From Caballeronia megalochromosomata (GTDB taxonomy: Bacteria; Pseudomonadota; Gammaproteobacteria; Burkholderiales; Burkholderiaceae), in NCBI GenBank assembly GCA_001580565.1, contig LRBF01000010.1, forward strand, positions 1 through 54,765: a stretch of 54,765 bases of DNA. Reading direction: 5' to 3'. The notes below the pieces were generated by a model that saw nothing but the letters and a program-made list of their open reading frames with translations, was not told the DNA's origin and ran no database searches. The number at the start of each line of letters is the position of its first letter. Position 1 is the stretch's first letter. Position numbers and translations under genes: made by a program. Below are positions 17,899 to 26,802 of the stretch, piece after piece.

Positions 17899-19032
17899 AT
17901 GGCAAAGCATCCCGTCGTTGTATATGGCGCAAGTGGTTATACCGGCATGTTGATCATGGACTGGCTGATCGACCAGAACATTCCTTTTACCGCTGTGGCG
18001 CGCAACGCAAGGCGTACGCAGGAAATGATGGCGCAGCGGGTCGTGCGCCTCGAATCTGCGAGCTACGAAATCATCGAGGCCGAACACAACGTCGATTCGC
18101 TTGCGAATGCCTTTCGCGGCGCGAAGGTCGTGTGCGCCACCGTCGGGCCGTTCTTCGATTTCGGCCTGGTCGCGGTGGAGGCGGCAATCAAGGCCGGTTG
18201 TCACTACCTCGACACCACCGGCGAGCAACACTTTATCCGCCAGGCACGCGAACAGTTTGGCGAACCCTACCGTCAGGCCGGTCTACTGTTGTCGCCGTCA
18301 AACGCGTACATGTACACGTTTGCGGAAATTGCCGCCGAGCTGGCACTCGAGACGCCTGGCGTCGATGCGCTGGAGACGGCGACCTTGACGCGCGGCCCGC
18401 GCGGTGCCGGCGCCGGTGTGAGCGTGGGCTCTACGGCGACCATCTTCGGAGGCTATCGCCAGGAATCTTGCTATCTATGGGAAAAGAAGCTGGTGCCGCA
18501 TGACAAGCACGCTTCGTTCAATGTTGCCTCCCCGGATTTTCTGCAACCAGTATTCGCGTTGCCGTGGGGCGGCACCTCGCTGCCGGTGTATTTCGAGCAG
18601 GATCCCCGCGTGCGCAGCTGTATCTCGTGCGTTGGCTTCTACGACAACAACGCAATGCAGATGGTGCATGGGCTCAGTCAGAAGTGGGATGCGGAATACG
18701 CACACCTGCCACGTGAGCAGCAGGATACGGTACTCAAACAGCTTGTCGATTCCGTGACACCGTCGATGCCGCCGCGCGAGCGCACGTCGCTTCATCGCAC
18801 TGTCGACTTTGCGATCGGCCGCGGTCAGCTTGCGGCAGTTCGGGCGACCGTGCACGGCATCACGCCGTATATCGCCACCGGAGCCATTCATGCCGCCGGT
18901 ATTGCCAAGCTTCTCGACGGCGACACCGCGAAGGTTGGCTTTGCATCCGGTTCGAAGGCATTCGGCCATCGCTACCTGCTTGGGTTCCTCGAGCAGCGCG
19001 GGCTCGCGCGCGCGACAGTCGCCCAACTGTAA
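17899..19032 (+). CDS. saccharopine-dehydrogenase-like NAD(P)-binding protein
   Basis: A 377-residue protein with a clear N-terminal Rossmann fold, VVVYGASGYTGMLIMDWL (residues ~6-23), followed by an enoyl-reductase or saccharopine-dehydrogenase-like domain (CATVGPFFDFGLVAVEAAIKAGCHYLDTTGE). Known relatives reduce or oxidise C-N or C=C bonds, and many are uncharacterised. No signal or membrane segment. GGAG upstream of ATG 17899 supports the start. It is the first gene behind element B and is followed after 47 bp by an acyl-CoA synthetase. An imine reductase/dehydrogenase or aldehyde-handling step is possible but not shown. Confidence 0.75.
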   Translation: MAKHPVVVYGASGYTGMLIMDWLIDQNIPFTAVARNARRTQEMMAQRVVRLESASYEIIEAEHNVDSLANAFRGAKVVCATVGPFFDFGLVAVEAAIKAGCHYLDTTGEQHFIRQAREQFGEPYRQAGLLLSPSNAYMYTFAEIAAELALETPGVDALETATLTRGPRGAGAGVSVGSTATIFGGYRQESCYLWEKKLVPHDKHASFNVASPDFLQPVFALPWGGTSLPVYFEQDPRVRSCISCVGFYDNNAMQMVHGLSQKWDAEYAHLPREQQDTVLKQLVDSVTPSMPPRERTSLHRTVDFAIGRGQLAAVRATVHGITPYIATGAIHAAGIAKLLDGDTAKVGFASGSKAFGHRYLLGFLEQRGLARATVAQL

Positions 19033-19079
19033 CGGCCGCGAGAACAGAGATTCGAAACCGATCCAGGGACACATGGGAC

Positions 19080-20633
19080 ATGGCAATCATTGACTTTTTC
19101 GATCGCGGTTGGCGTATCAATCCTAACGGCATCGCCTACATTCAGGACGAGCGAAGCTATTCGTTCAGTGAAGTTCACGCGCTGTCGTGCCGTATCGCTA
19201 ACGGACTGCTCGAGGCAGGCTTCGAAAAAGAAGCGAAGGCGGCGGTCTGGGCCGATAACGACGTCACGGCATGGACCTGCACGCTGGGGCTGTGGCGCGC
19301 AGGGGTGGTGTGGATCCCGGTCAACGGGCGCAACGCGCCGCAGGAGAACCAGTACCTCCTCGACGCGTTCGATTGCGAAGCGCTGTTCTTTCATCAGGCA
19401 TTCGCACCGGCAATCGAGGCGCTGCGTCCCAGCCTGCCCAAAGTGAGGCTCTGGGTCTGTATCGATGCCGATCTGCCGTGGGCGCCATCGCTCGAGACAT
19501 GGAGCGCGGCGCAACCTGCGACCGGGCCGAGCGTCGAGTACGACATGGACGACATCGTGACGCTTTCTGCCACGGGCGGAACGACGGGTTTGCCGAAGGG
19601 GGTGATGAACACGCATCGCGCGTTTCAAACCTATTTCGCGCAGTTCATGATTGCGTTTCCGTATGGCGTGGAGCGTCCGGTGAATCTTGCGGCGGCGCCT
19701 ATGACCCATACCGCGGGAATGCTCTCGCTGCCGTGCACCGCCCGCGGCGGCACAGTGGTCGTATTGCCCAAGCCAGAGCCGGCGCCGCTGCTCGCGGCGA
19801 TCGCGAAACATCGGGTGACGGAGTTCTTCCTGCCGCCGACGGTGATCTACCGCCTGCTCGATATCCCCGGTATCGAGAACCAGGATTTCTCCTCGCTCAA
19901 ATGCTTTCTGTATGGAGCGGCACCCATGTCGGTGGAGAAGCTCAAGCGCGCGATCGAGGTGTTCGGTCCGATCATGGCAGGCGGATATGGTCAGACGGAA
20001 GCCCCGGCGTCGATCTCCTATCTCACGCCGGCCGAGCACTTCGTAGATGGCGCGCTTGCTCCGGAAAGCCGGCTTTCGTCAGTGGGCAGACCCAATCCGC
20101 TGATTCGCGTCGAAATCATGAGCGATCGTGGCGAGCTCCTACCTCGGGGCGAAACCGGCGAAATCTGCGTACGTGGCGACCTCGTGATGAAGGGCTACTT
20201 CAAGGCGCCCGACAAAACCGCCGAAACGATCGTGAACGGCTGGTTGCGCACCGGCGACGTCGGTCATCTGGATGACGAAGGATATCTGTACATCACCGAC
20301 CGCAAGAAGGACATGATCATCAGCGGTGGCTTCAATGTCTACCCGAGCGAAGTCGAACAGGTGATCTGGGCGCACCCGGCAGTACAGGATTGCGCGGTGA
20401 TCGGGGTCCCCGACGACAAGTGGGGTGAGGCGGTGAAGGCGGTGGTGGAGCTCAACGCCGGTCAGAGCGTCAGTGCAGAAGAGCTCGTGGCGTTATGCAA
20501 GGAGAAACTCGGCTCGGTGAAGTCACCGAAGAGCGTGGACTTCATTGCGGCACTGCCGCGTAGCACCGCCGGCAAGGTGCTGAAGAAAGATCTGCGCGAG
20601 CAGTACTGGCAGGGTCAAGGCCGACGGATCTGA
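19080..20633 (+). CDS. acyl-CoA synthetase (AMP-forming)
   Basis: A 517-residue class I adenylate-forming enzyme that would activate a carboxylate with ATP and CoA. The phosphate loop is SATGGTTGLPKG (~162-173). The acceptor motif is GGYGQTEAP, the hinge region is YITDRKKDMIISGGFNVYP, and the catalytic lysine lies in STAGKVLKKDLRE near the C-terminus. Length is usual. It lies between the saccharopine-dehydrogenase-like gene and an SCP-x-like thiolase, so its product is probably the CoA ester that is later shortened. Substrate unknown; medium-chain or ring-bearing acids are usual for this subgroup. Confidence 0.92.
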   Translation: MAIIDFFDRGWRINPNGIAYIQDERSYSFSEVHALSCRIANGLLEAGFEKEAKAAVWADNDVTAWTCTLGLWRAGVVWIPVNGRNAPQENQYLLDAFDCEALFFHQAFAPAIEALRPSLPKVRLWVCIDADLPWAPSLETWSAAQPATGPSVEYDMDDIVTLSATGGTTGLPKGVMNTHRAFQTYFAQFMIAFPYGVERPVNLAAAPMTHTAGMLSLPCTARGGTVVVLPKPEPAPLLAAIAKHRVTEFFLPPTVIYRLLDIPGIENQDFSSLKCFLYGAAPMSVEKLKRAIEVFGPIMAGGYGQTEAPASISYLTPAEHFVDGALAPESRLSSVGRPNPLIRVEIMSDRGELLPRGETGEICVRGDLVMKGYFKAPDKTAETIVNGWLRTGDVGHLDDEGYLYITDRKKDMIISGGFNVYPSEVEQVIWAHPAVQDCAVIGVPDDKWGEAVKAVVELNAGQSVSAEELVALCKEKLGSVKSPKSVDFIAALPRSTAGKVLKKDLREQYWQGQGRRI

Positions 20634-20657
20634 GTCAGTCAATTTGAGAAAAACACC

Positions 20658-21899
20658 ATGAGCGACATTTACATCGCGGGCATTGCGATGACCATGTTTG
20701 GCCGTCACTGCGAGCGCAGCATCGACGATCTCGCGGGCGAAGCGCTACGCGGCGCATTGAAGGATGCGGGTTGCGATGCCGCGGCGATCGGCGCGGCTTT
20801 CTATGCTGGCATCACCAACGGGCCGCTGCAGGGCCAACTGTCCATTCCGGGGCAGATCGTGTTCAGCAAGATCGGGATTGAAGGCATCCCGGTCTACAAC
20901 GTCGAAAACGCCTGCGCATCCGGGAGCACCGCGGTGCATCTCGCGGCCCAGGCGCTTCGGTCGGGTGCCTGCGATGTAGTTCTCGCGCTCGGCGCAGAGA
21001 AGATGAACGTCCCGGACAAGGCGAAGTCATTCGCCTTGTTCGAGGCGGGCTGGGATGTGTCGCGCGTCGACGAGAACTTCGCCAGTCTGATGAGGCTCGG
21101 CGAAGGCATCGAGCCGCCACCCGGGTCGGAGTCCGACCGGCCGTATAGCCGCTTCATGTCGGTCTATGCCGCGCTGTGCAGGTATCACATGAAGACTTAC
21201 GGAACCACGCAACGGCAGATCGCTGCGGTTTCGGCGAAAAATCACCTGCATTCGGTGCACAACCCGTATTCGCAGTTCCGACAGCCATTCACCATCGACG
21301 AAGTGCTCGCCGCACCGCCGATCACGTATCCGATCACGCTGCCCATGTGTGCGCCGGTTTCGGACGGCGCGGCGGCGGCGATCGTGTGTACCGAGGAGGG
21401 CTTGCGACGCATCGGCGCCGACCGTCGCCGGTGCGTCAGGATTGCGGCGAGCGTGATCCGCAGCTTCACGCATCGACGTATCGACGAGCCAGAGAAGAAC
21501 ATCGGCCGCCTCGCGGCACTTCAGGCATACGACCAGGCGGGACTCGGTCCAGAGGACGTGGATGTGGCGGAGGTGCACGACGCCTCAGCGATGGGCGAAA
21601 TCATCCAGGCCGAAAATCTCGGGCTCGTACCGTTCGGCGAGGGCGGACCCGCTGCCGAGCGCGGCGAGTTCACGCTCGGCGGCCGCATCCCCATCAACAC
21701 GTCCGGCGGCCTCGAATCGAAAGGCCACCCGTTGGGTGCGACGGGAATCGGTCAGCTCTATGAACTGGTTACTCAACTGCGTGGAGAAGCGGGCCCGCGG
21801 CAGGTTCCCGGCGCGCGTCACGCGATTCAGGAAAACGGCGGCGGCTTTCAGGGTGTCGAGGAAGCCGCGCTCGCGGTCCACATTCTAAGCAAGATTTGA
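20658..21899 (+). CDS. SCP-x-like thiolase
   Basis: A 413-residue thiolase of the lipid-transfer/SCP-x class. The nucleophile C86 is in ENACASGS. Histidines are in EVHDASAMGE and GGLESKGHPLGATG, so it looks catalytically complete, unlike Ltp-type retro-aldolases that lack the Cys. Members usually cleave branched or bulky 3-ketoacyl-CoAs such as sterol side chains. Many work with a DUF35/OB-fold partner, but none is encoded next to it here. It follows the acyl-CoA synthetase by 24 bp and precedes the DAO flavoprotein by 10 bp. Confidence 0.88.
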   Translation: MSDIYIAGIAMTMFGRHCERSIDDLAGEALRGALKDAGCDAAAIGAAFYAGITNGPLQGQLSIPGQIVFSKIGIEGIPVYNVENACASGSTAVHLAAQALRSGACDVVLALGAEKMNVPDKAKSFALFEAGWDVSRVDENFASLMRLGEGIEPPPGSESDRPYSRFMSVYAALCRYHMKTYGTTQRQIAAVSAKNHLHSVHNPYSQFRQPFTIDEVLAAPPITYPITLPMCAPVSDGAAAAIVCTEEGLRRIGADRRRCVRIAASVIRSFTHRRIDEPEKNIGRLAALQAYDQAGLGPEDVDVAEVHDASAMGEIIQAENLGLVPFGEGGPAAERGEFTLGGRIPINTSGGLESKGHPLGATGIGQLYELVTQLRGEAGPRQVPGARHAIQENGGGFQGVEEAALAVHILSKI

Positions 21900-21909
21900 T
21901 GGAGTAGTT

Positions 21910-23421
21910 ATGAGTGAGACGACGGAAACACAGGCAGAACAGCAAGCTGACTCTCGTTCTGCAGTGAACCGCCGCACGTTCCTCAAGGGTGCGGCGGCGG
22001 CAGCCGTAGTGGCGCCGGCAGTGGCGGCTACACAATGCTCGAGCAATGAATCAGGTAGTCCAGTGGAAGAAGCCAGAATGGCCGCTGACATGGAGAAATA
22101 CCGCGCGCTTGGAGTCTGGGTGGAAAGGCCAGACGACTTGCAACCAGAACTCGTGGGCGACGTGAATGCGGATGTGGTCATCATCGGCGCGGGTTTTGCC
22201 GGGCTATCGGCGGCGCTGGAACTCGTCAAGCACGGCGCGAACGTGGTCGTGCTCGAGCGCGAGTTTGCGGGCTTTGGTGCAAGCGGACGCAACGCGGGTT
22301 ATCTGGCCGGCGCACTCGGGCTCGAATATGATCTCTTTCTCAAGAACATAGGCAACGAGAAAGGGAAAGAGATCGTTCGCTACTACGAGGACGCGGTCCC
22401 CTTCGTGGAGGGCAAGCTGAAAGAGTACGAGATCGACTGCGACTACAATCAGACGGGCATTATCCGTGCGGGCATCGATCCCTCGCAGGAAGATAAGGTG
22501 CGCGAAAGCATGCGAACCGGCGCCGAATTGGGCTGTCAGTCGGAATTTCTCGATCAGGCTGAGATGCGTGCACGCGGCATTCCGCCCGCGTTTCTGTTTG
22601 GCAACTACGTGTCGCGCGGCGGCACGCTTCACCCCGGCAAGTATGTGATGGGGCTCAGGCGCGCAGCGCTTCGGGCAGGCGTGAGGATTTTCGAGAATAC
22701 GCCGCTGCTGTCCTACACGGAAGGGTCTGTCATCAAGGTGCAAACACCGCGCGGAAGTGCAAGCGCACCGGCTATGATGCTGGCCACCAACGCCTATACG
22801 CCGCAACTCGGCCTGCTTGCAGACAAAGTCGTACCGTTGCGGGTCTCGGCGATCGAGACTAGGCCGCTCTCCGAGCCTCAGCGCAAGGCCTTAGGCTGGC
22901 CACGACGCGAAGGGATCGTGACGGCACACTGGACCATGGAAAGCCATCGCTTGACCGTGAACAACACGCTCGTGGTCACGACGAAGCGAATCCATTATCC
23001 GTACGGCTCCAAAACACCGAACGTGCCCGACTACGAGTCATACCGCGAGCTGCGCACGGCCCTGCATGACCGCTTTCCCTCACTCAAGGGCGTCGCGCTG
23101 CGGGCATGCTGGAGCGGCTACATCAGCCTGGCCAATGATGCGCTACCCGTTGTCGGGACCATTGGGTCGCATCAGAACATCTTCTACAGCGCCGGATGCT
23201 CCGGCCACGGCGTGGCCTCGCAATCGATGGTCGGAAGCATGATTGCAGGGCGGATTCGCGGCACCGACAATCCGCTGCTTTCGGCGCTAGATCACAAGAC
23301 GCCATCGATGCTGCCTGAGCCCCTGCGATGGTGCGTCATGACGGGGGCGCTGGGTGTGGTGAACGCGCTCGACGAGCGTGTGAACAGCAAGGTTCGCGCT
23401 GCGCAGGCGCGAATGTCGTAA
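21910..23421 (+). CDS. Tat-exported DAO-family FAD oxidoreductase
   Basis: A 503-residue protein with a twin-arginine signal (NRRTFLKGAAAAAVVAPAVAA, ~20-40). A cysteine follows the signal (ATQC), but the -1 Gln makes lipidation doubtful. The FAD fold is VVIIGAGFAGLSAALELVKHG (~75-95). The rest resembles PuuB/glycine-oxidase-type amine oxidoreductases (GFGASGRNAGYLAG; CSGHGVASQSMVG near the C-terminus). Such enzymes oxidise secondary or primary amines. GGAG before ATG 21910 supports the start. It is the third Tat-exported amine-oxidising flavoprotein in the region but has no cytochrome gene beside it. Its electron acceptor may be one of the diheme cytochromes or O2. Confidence 0.87.
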   Translation: MSETTETQAEQQADSRSAVNRRTFLKGAAAAAVVAPAVAATQCSSNESGSPVEEARMAADMEKYRALGVWVERPDDLQPELVGDVNADVVIIGAGFAGLSAALELVKHGANVVVLEREFAGFGASGRNAGYLAGALGLEYDLFLKNIGNEKGKEIVRYYEDAVPFVEGKLKEYEIDCDYNQTGIIRAGIDPSQEDKVRESMRTGAELGCQSEFLDQAEMRARGIPPAFLFGNYVSRGGTLHPGKYVMGLRRAALRAGVRIFENTPLLSYTEGSVIKVQTPRGSASAPAMMLATNAYTPQLGLLADKVVPLRVSAIETRPLSEPQRKALGWPRREGIVTAHWTMESHRLTVNNTLVVTTKRIHYPYGSKTPNVPDYESYRELRTALHDRFPSLKGVALRACWSGYISLANDALPVVGTIGSHQNIFYSAGCSGHGVASQSMVGSMIAGRIRGTDNPLLSALDHKTPSMLPEPLRWCVMTGALGVVNALDERVNSKVRAAQARMS

Positions 23422-23681
23422 CCGGCGTTGCGTGACGAGACGCTTGCAGTGGATACGTATCGACCACGTTTCGAATCTGTCTTGTTGAACGCAGAGGGTG
23501 AGAGGCGCGATGACCGGAAAAACGAACCGAGGTCAGGAGGAGTGCGATCGGACGTTGCGGCGCACGCACTATGCGGACGGAGGTACGTCCCGATGTGCTC
23601 GAAGCCATGTGTACCTTGGGCGCAATCGTGACTGCATTACGGCCCCGGCGGGGGCGTACACCTCACTCGGGAGGGAAAGCG

Positions 23682-24350
23682 ATGACAGTGCGAAAAGAGC
23701 CCAGTCCCCGTAAGCGGCGCGCATCGGGCGCAGCCTCTTCCTTGGTACATCCCGCTGATGGCCTGCGCGCCCAAGGCTTACGTACGCGCAATGCCATCAT
23801 CCGTGCGGCAAGGAAGCTTTTGCTCGAGAGTGGGCCCATGGCGTTCTCGCTGCGCGCCGTTGCTTTGCGTGCGGGAATCAGTGTCAGCAACCTCCAGTAT
23901 TACTTCCCAACACGCTCTGCCGTCCTGCGGGCGGTCATGCTACCCGCGATCGACACATATTTCGATGCGTTGAAGCGGGCGCTCCAAAGCAATGCTTCGC
24001 CGCGTGCGACGATCGACGCCATTCTCCATCAGTCGGTGCAGGACGCCAAGGACTCAGAGTACATCTCGCCGTGGTGGCATTTCTTTTCGTTTGCGTCTAC
24101 TGACCCCGAGTGCGCGCAAATGCGCAACGACTGGTACGACACCTTGACAAGTCAAGTTGCTGATCTCATTCATGCCGCAAATCCGGCACGTGGAGCCGCC
24201 GAGAGCGCGCACATCGCAGTGCTGCTCATATCCATGCTCGACGGCGTGACCTTCCATCTGGGCACCGTGCGCAGTAGCCGGGCGTACATGCGAAAGTTCG
24301 AGGCGAAGTTGTTCGAGATCGCGCATACCTTGGTTGGGGAAACGCGATAG
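23682..24350 (+). CDS. TetR-family transcriptional regulator
   Basis: A 222-residue regulator. A basic N-terminal arm (MTVRKEPSPRKRRAS) precedes the HTH (AVALRAGISVSNLQYYFPTRSAVLR, about residues 60-90). The recognition segment ISVSNLQYYFP resembles ITLGNLQYYFP of the first half of the tandem TetR, so related operators are possible. I chose ATG 23682, which has GGAGGG upstream; the frame upstream to 23571 is arginine-rich filler. It is directly upstream of the acyl-CoA dehydrogenase/etfBA operon, and a perfect 25-bp palindrome lies between them, the obvious candidate operator. Confidence 0.92.
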   Translation: MTVRKEPSPRKRRASGAASSLVHPADGLRAQGLRTRNAIIRAARKLLLESGPMAFSLRAVALRAGISVSNLQYYFPTRSAVLRAVMLPAIDTYFDALKRALQSNASPRATIDAILHQSVQDAKDSEYISPWWHFFSFASTDPECAQMRNDWYDTLTSQVADLIHAANPARGAAESAHIAVLLISMLDGVTFHLGTVRSSRAYMRKFEAKLFEIAHTLVGETR

Positions 24351-24428
24351 ACGCGAAGATTGTTTAGGGCTGGCTGGAAGCGTGAACAGGCCATAGAAGA
24401 AACATTTAGTCGCGATCCGGATAAGAAG

Positions 24429-24484
24429 GACAGGGAATACCCGTCTTTTTTTTCCATGTAGTAATTTGTATAGTGACCTATGTT
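24429..24484 (+). promoter_or_regulatory. composite regulatory element C, upstream of acd-etfBA
   Basis: GACAGGGAATACCCGTC (24429-24445), an imperfect version of the palindrome, is followed by eight T's, TTTGT (24465-24469) and TGACCTATGTT (24474-24484). Palindrome start to TGACC is 45 bp, matching elements A and B. TATGTT could be the -10 box; no normal -35 box is seen, consistent with activator dependence. Confidence 0.65.
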
Positions 24485-24509
24485 TGGTATTTATATCTAC
24501 AATTGAGGT

Positions 24510-24534
24510 GACCAGACTGCCAGGCAGTCTGGTC
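24510..24534. promoter_or_regulatory. perfect 25-bp palindrome, probable TetR operator
   Basis: GACCAGACTGCC-A-GGCAGTCTGGTC: two perfect 12-bp arms about a single central base. It lies just downstream of element C and 32 bp before the acyl-CoA dehydrogenase start, in the 5' leader. Such a site fits a TetR dimer acting as a roadblock repressor, and the adjacent tetR gene is the natural candidate. In RNA it would fold into a stem with too small a loop, so a DNA role is more likely. Confidence 0.7.
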
Positions 24535-24565
24535 GAGTTGCATCCTGGACAGGAGGAATATCGGA

Positions 24566-25855
24566 ATGATTCGACTACACAAGTCCGTAGGATTGCCGCT
24601 GGCTGGATTGACCGGCTTCGAAACCCCGTTGGGCGAGGAAGAACGTGCGATCCAGGACACGGTTCACCGTTTCGCACGCGATGTGTTGAGGCCCGTCGGC
24701 CGCGAACTCGATCGAATGACGCCGGAGGAAGTGATCGCACCCGGCTCGCCGTACTGGACCGCCATGATGGAGAGCGCGAAGCTTGGCCTTGATCCGCAGT
24801 TGCTCGCGCAGCTTCCGCCGGACATGGCGGTGCGCATCGAATCGCTGATTGGCGAAGAGCTCGGTTGGGGTGATGCAGGGCTTGCTGTTTCGATCGGCGT
24901 GGCGCCAGCCCCGCTGATGATGGCGCAATCGGTCGGCAACCAGGAGCTGATCGATATGTGCGCCGGCAAGATTGGTTGTTGGATGAATACCCAGCCTGAC
25001 CGCGGCACCGATGCCGCGATTCTCTATCGCGACGAGATCAGCGCGATCGGCAAGCAGCCGTTGGGTAACCTTACCGCGAAGGTAGTCGCGGATGAAATCG
25101 TCATCAACGGTCAAAGTTCCGCATGGATCTCCAACGGCTCGGTCGCTCAGGTGGCGCTCGCGTACATGGCGGCGGATTATGGCGATGGCTTCTATGGAAG
25201 CGGGGAACGAAGTGCGTTCACGAACGGAATCGGCATGATTCTTCCGCTTGATTTGCCAGGTGTCTCCCGAGGCAAACCGCTCGACAAGATTGGCCAGCGC
25301 TCACTGCCGCAGGGCGAAATCTACTTCGACAACGTGAAGGTGCCCAAGCGCTTCGCAATTGCGCTGCAGGACGATTACCTCGGCAACCTGGCCTCAACAT
25401 GGTCGTTCGCCGGCACGCACATGTGCCAGGTGTTCGTAGGCGTGGCCCGCGCCGCGTTCGAACTCGCGCTGGGATACTGCCACGAACGCAAGCAAGGCGG
25501 AGCGCTGTTGATCGACCATCAGATGACGCAATTGCGCGTGGGCGAGATGCTGCGTCGGCTGGAAATGGCGCGTGCGATCGCGCGACGCAGCCTCGCATTC
25601 TCACGTCTGTCTCCGAAGAGCCATCCGTACGCAACAGCCCAGGCCAAGGTCAGCGTGACGGAGGAAGCCATGAAGATTACGACTGAGGCGTTCCAGCTCT
25701 TCGGCGGTAATGGCACCACACGCGAGTTCCCGATCGAGAAGCTGTTCCGTGATGTCCGGTCCGCACTGATCGAGGACGGTGAGAATTACCACCTCACGTT
25801 GCGTCTTGGCGTGCTCGCAGGAAAGCTTTATCAGAACGGTTGGACGAAAGAGTGA
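24566..25855 (+). CDS. acyl-CoA dehydrogenase
   Basis: A 429-residue flavin acyl-CoA dehydrogenase of normal single-domain length. The N-terminal helical domain, a middle strand region (GCWMNTQPDRGTDA, then AWISNGSVAQVALAY) and the C-terminal domain with EAFQLFGGNGTTREFPIEKLFRDVR are all present. The Glu in ALIEDGEN aligns with the catalytic Glu of the usual YEGT motif. AGGAGG before ATG 24566 supports the start. It is the first gene of the unit behind the 25-bp palindrome and is followed by etfBA, its probable electron acceptor. It would introduce a double bond in the CoA ester made in the pathway. Confidence 0.92.
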   Translation: MIRLHKSVGLPLAGLTGFETPLGEEERAIQDTVHRFARDVLRPVGRELDRMTPEEVIAPGSPYWTAMMESAKLGLDPQLLAQLPPDMAVRIESLIGEELGWGDAGLAVSIGVAPAPLMMAQSVGNQELIDMCAGKIGCWMNTQPDRGTDAAILYRDEISAIGKQPLGNLTAKVVADEIVINGQSSAWISNGSVAQVALAYMAADYGDGFYGSGERSAFTNGIGMILPLDLPGVSRGKPLDKIGQRSLPQGEIYFDNVKVPKRFAIALQDDYLGNLASTWSFAGTHMCQVFVGVARAAFELALGYCHERKQGGALLIDHQMTQLRVGEMLRRLEMARAIARRSLAFSRLSPKSHPYATAQAKVSVTEEAMKITTEAFQLFGGNGTTREFPIEKLFRDVRSALIEDGENYHLTLRLGVLAGKLYQNGWTKE

Positions 25856-26033
25856 ACAACCCGTCGGCGCAAGTTGGCTTCGCGTCGGCTCCACGGCACC
25901 CCCGGTCCAGGTATCAGAACGTGGCTGATGAGAGGGCAGTGCAGCTCGCTGCTGTGCTAACGACTGTCGCCGCTTCGACTCAGGTGCCCGCGACGAGCGC
26001 ACGCAGCGCAAGTGGATTAAACGAGGAACAGCA

Positions 26034-26783
26034 ATGAAAGTGTTGGTGGCGGTGAAGCGGGTCGTGGACGCGAATGTGAAGGTCGGCGTGAAGTCCGACG
26101 GAACAGGTATCGATATCGCCAATGTGAAGATGTCGATAAACCCATTCGACGAAATTGCCGTGGAAGAGGCGGTGCGTCTTAAGGAAGCCGGCTTGGCAAC
26201 GGAGATCATCGCGGTGTCCGCGGGGGTGATGCAGGTCCAGGAGACTCTGCGGACGGCACTCGCGATAGGCGCGGATCGCGCGATCCTCATCGAGTCGAAT
26301 GAGATCCTGCAACCGCTCGCCGTGGCAAAGCTGCTCAAGGCACTTGTCGACAAGGAGCAACCGCAGCTCGTGATCCTCGGTAAGCAGTCCATCGACGACG
26401 ATTCGAACCAGACCGGCCAGATGCTCGCCGCGATCGCGAACTTGCCGCAAGCAACCTTCGCTTCGAAGATCACCATCGCTGATGGCGAGGCCACGGTCGT
26501 ACGTGAAGTCGATGGCGGTGCGGAAACGCTGTCGCTCAAACTGCCCGCAGTTGTGACTACCGACCTTCGTTTGAACGAGCCGCGCTACGTCACGCTGCCG
26601 AACATCATGAAGGCGAAGAAGAAGCCGCTGGAGACGGTTAAGCCCGACGACTTTGGTGTGGACGTCACGCCGCGTCTGCGAACCCTGAAGGTCGCTGAGC
26701 CGCCCGCGCGCTCGGCTGGTGTGAAGGTTGCCGACGTGAAGGCACTCGTCGAGAAGCTGAAGACTGAAGCCAAGGTTATCTGA
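26034..26783 (+). CDS. etfB: electron transfer flavoprotein beta subunit
   Basis: A 249-residue EtfB. It begins [17 protein letters not shown] and has the AMP-binding region [19 protein letters not shown] (about 117-135) and the C-terminal [16 protein letters not shown] segment. With EtfA it forms the soluble flavoprotein that takes electrons from acyl-CoA dehydrogenases to ETF-QO. It lies 178 bp behind the acyl-CoA dehydrogenase gene (that gap holds nothing I can identify) and 19 bp before etfA. A housekeeping etfBA elsewhere is likely, so this may be a pathway-specific copy. Confidence 0.96.
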   Translation: MKVLVAVKRVVDANVKVGVKSDGTGIDIANVKMSINPFDEIAVEEAVRLKEAGLATEIIAVSAGVMQVQETLRTALAIGADRAILIESNEILQPLAVAKLLKALVDKEQPQLVILGKQSIDDDSNQTGQMLAAIANLPQATFASKITIADGEATVVREVDGGAETLSLKLPAVVTTDLRLNEPRYVTLPNIMKAKKKPLETVKPDDFGVDVTPRLRTLKVAEPPARSAGVKVADVKALVEKLKTEAKVI

Positions 26784-26802
26784 AGGTTAGGGAGCGAGAG
26801 AG

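Noticed and set aside
22040..22051. Lipobox in the DAO flavoprotein (ATQC)
   Set aside because: Gln at -1 does not fit a signal peptidase II site; treated as an ordinary Tat signal.
23428..23631. Small open frames between the DAO flavoprotein and tetR
   Set aside because: Competing frames all look random; probably 5' untranslated region of tetR.
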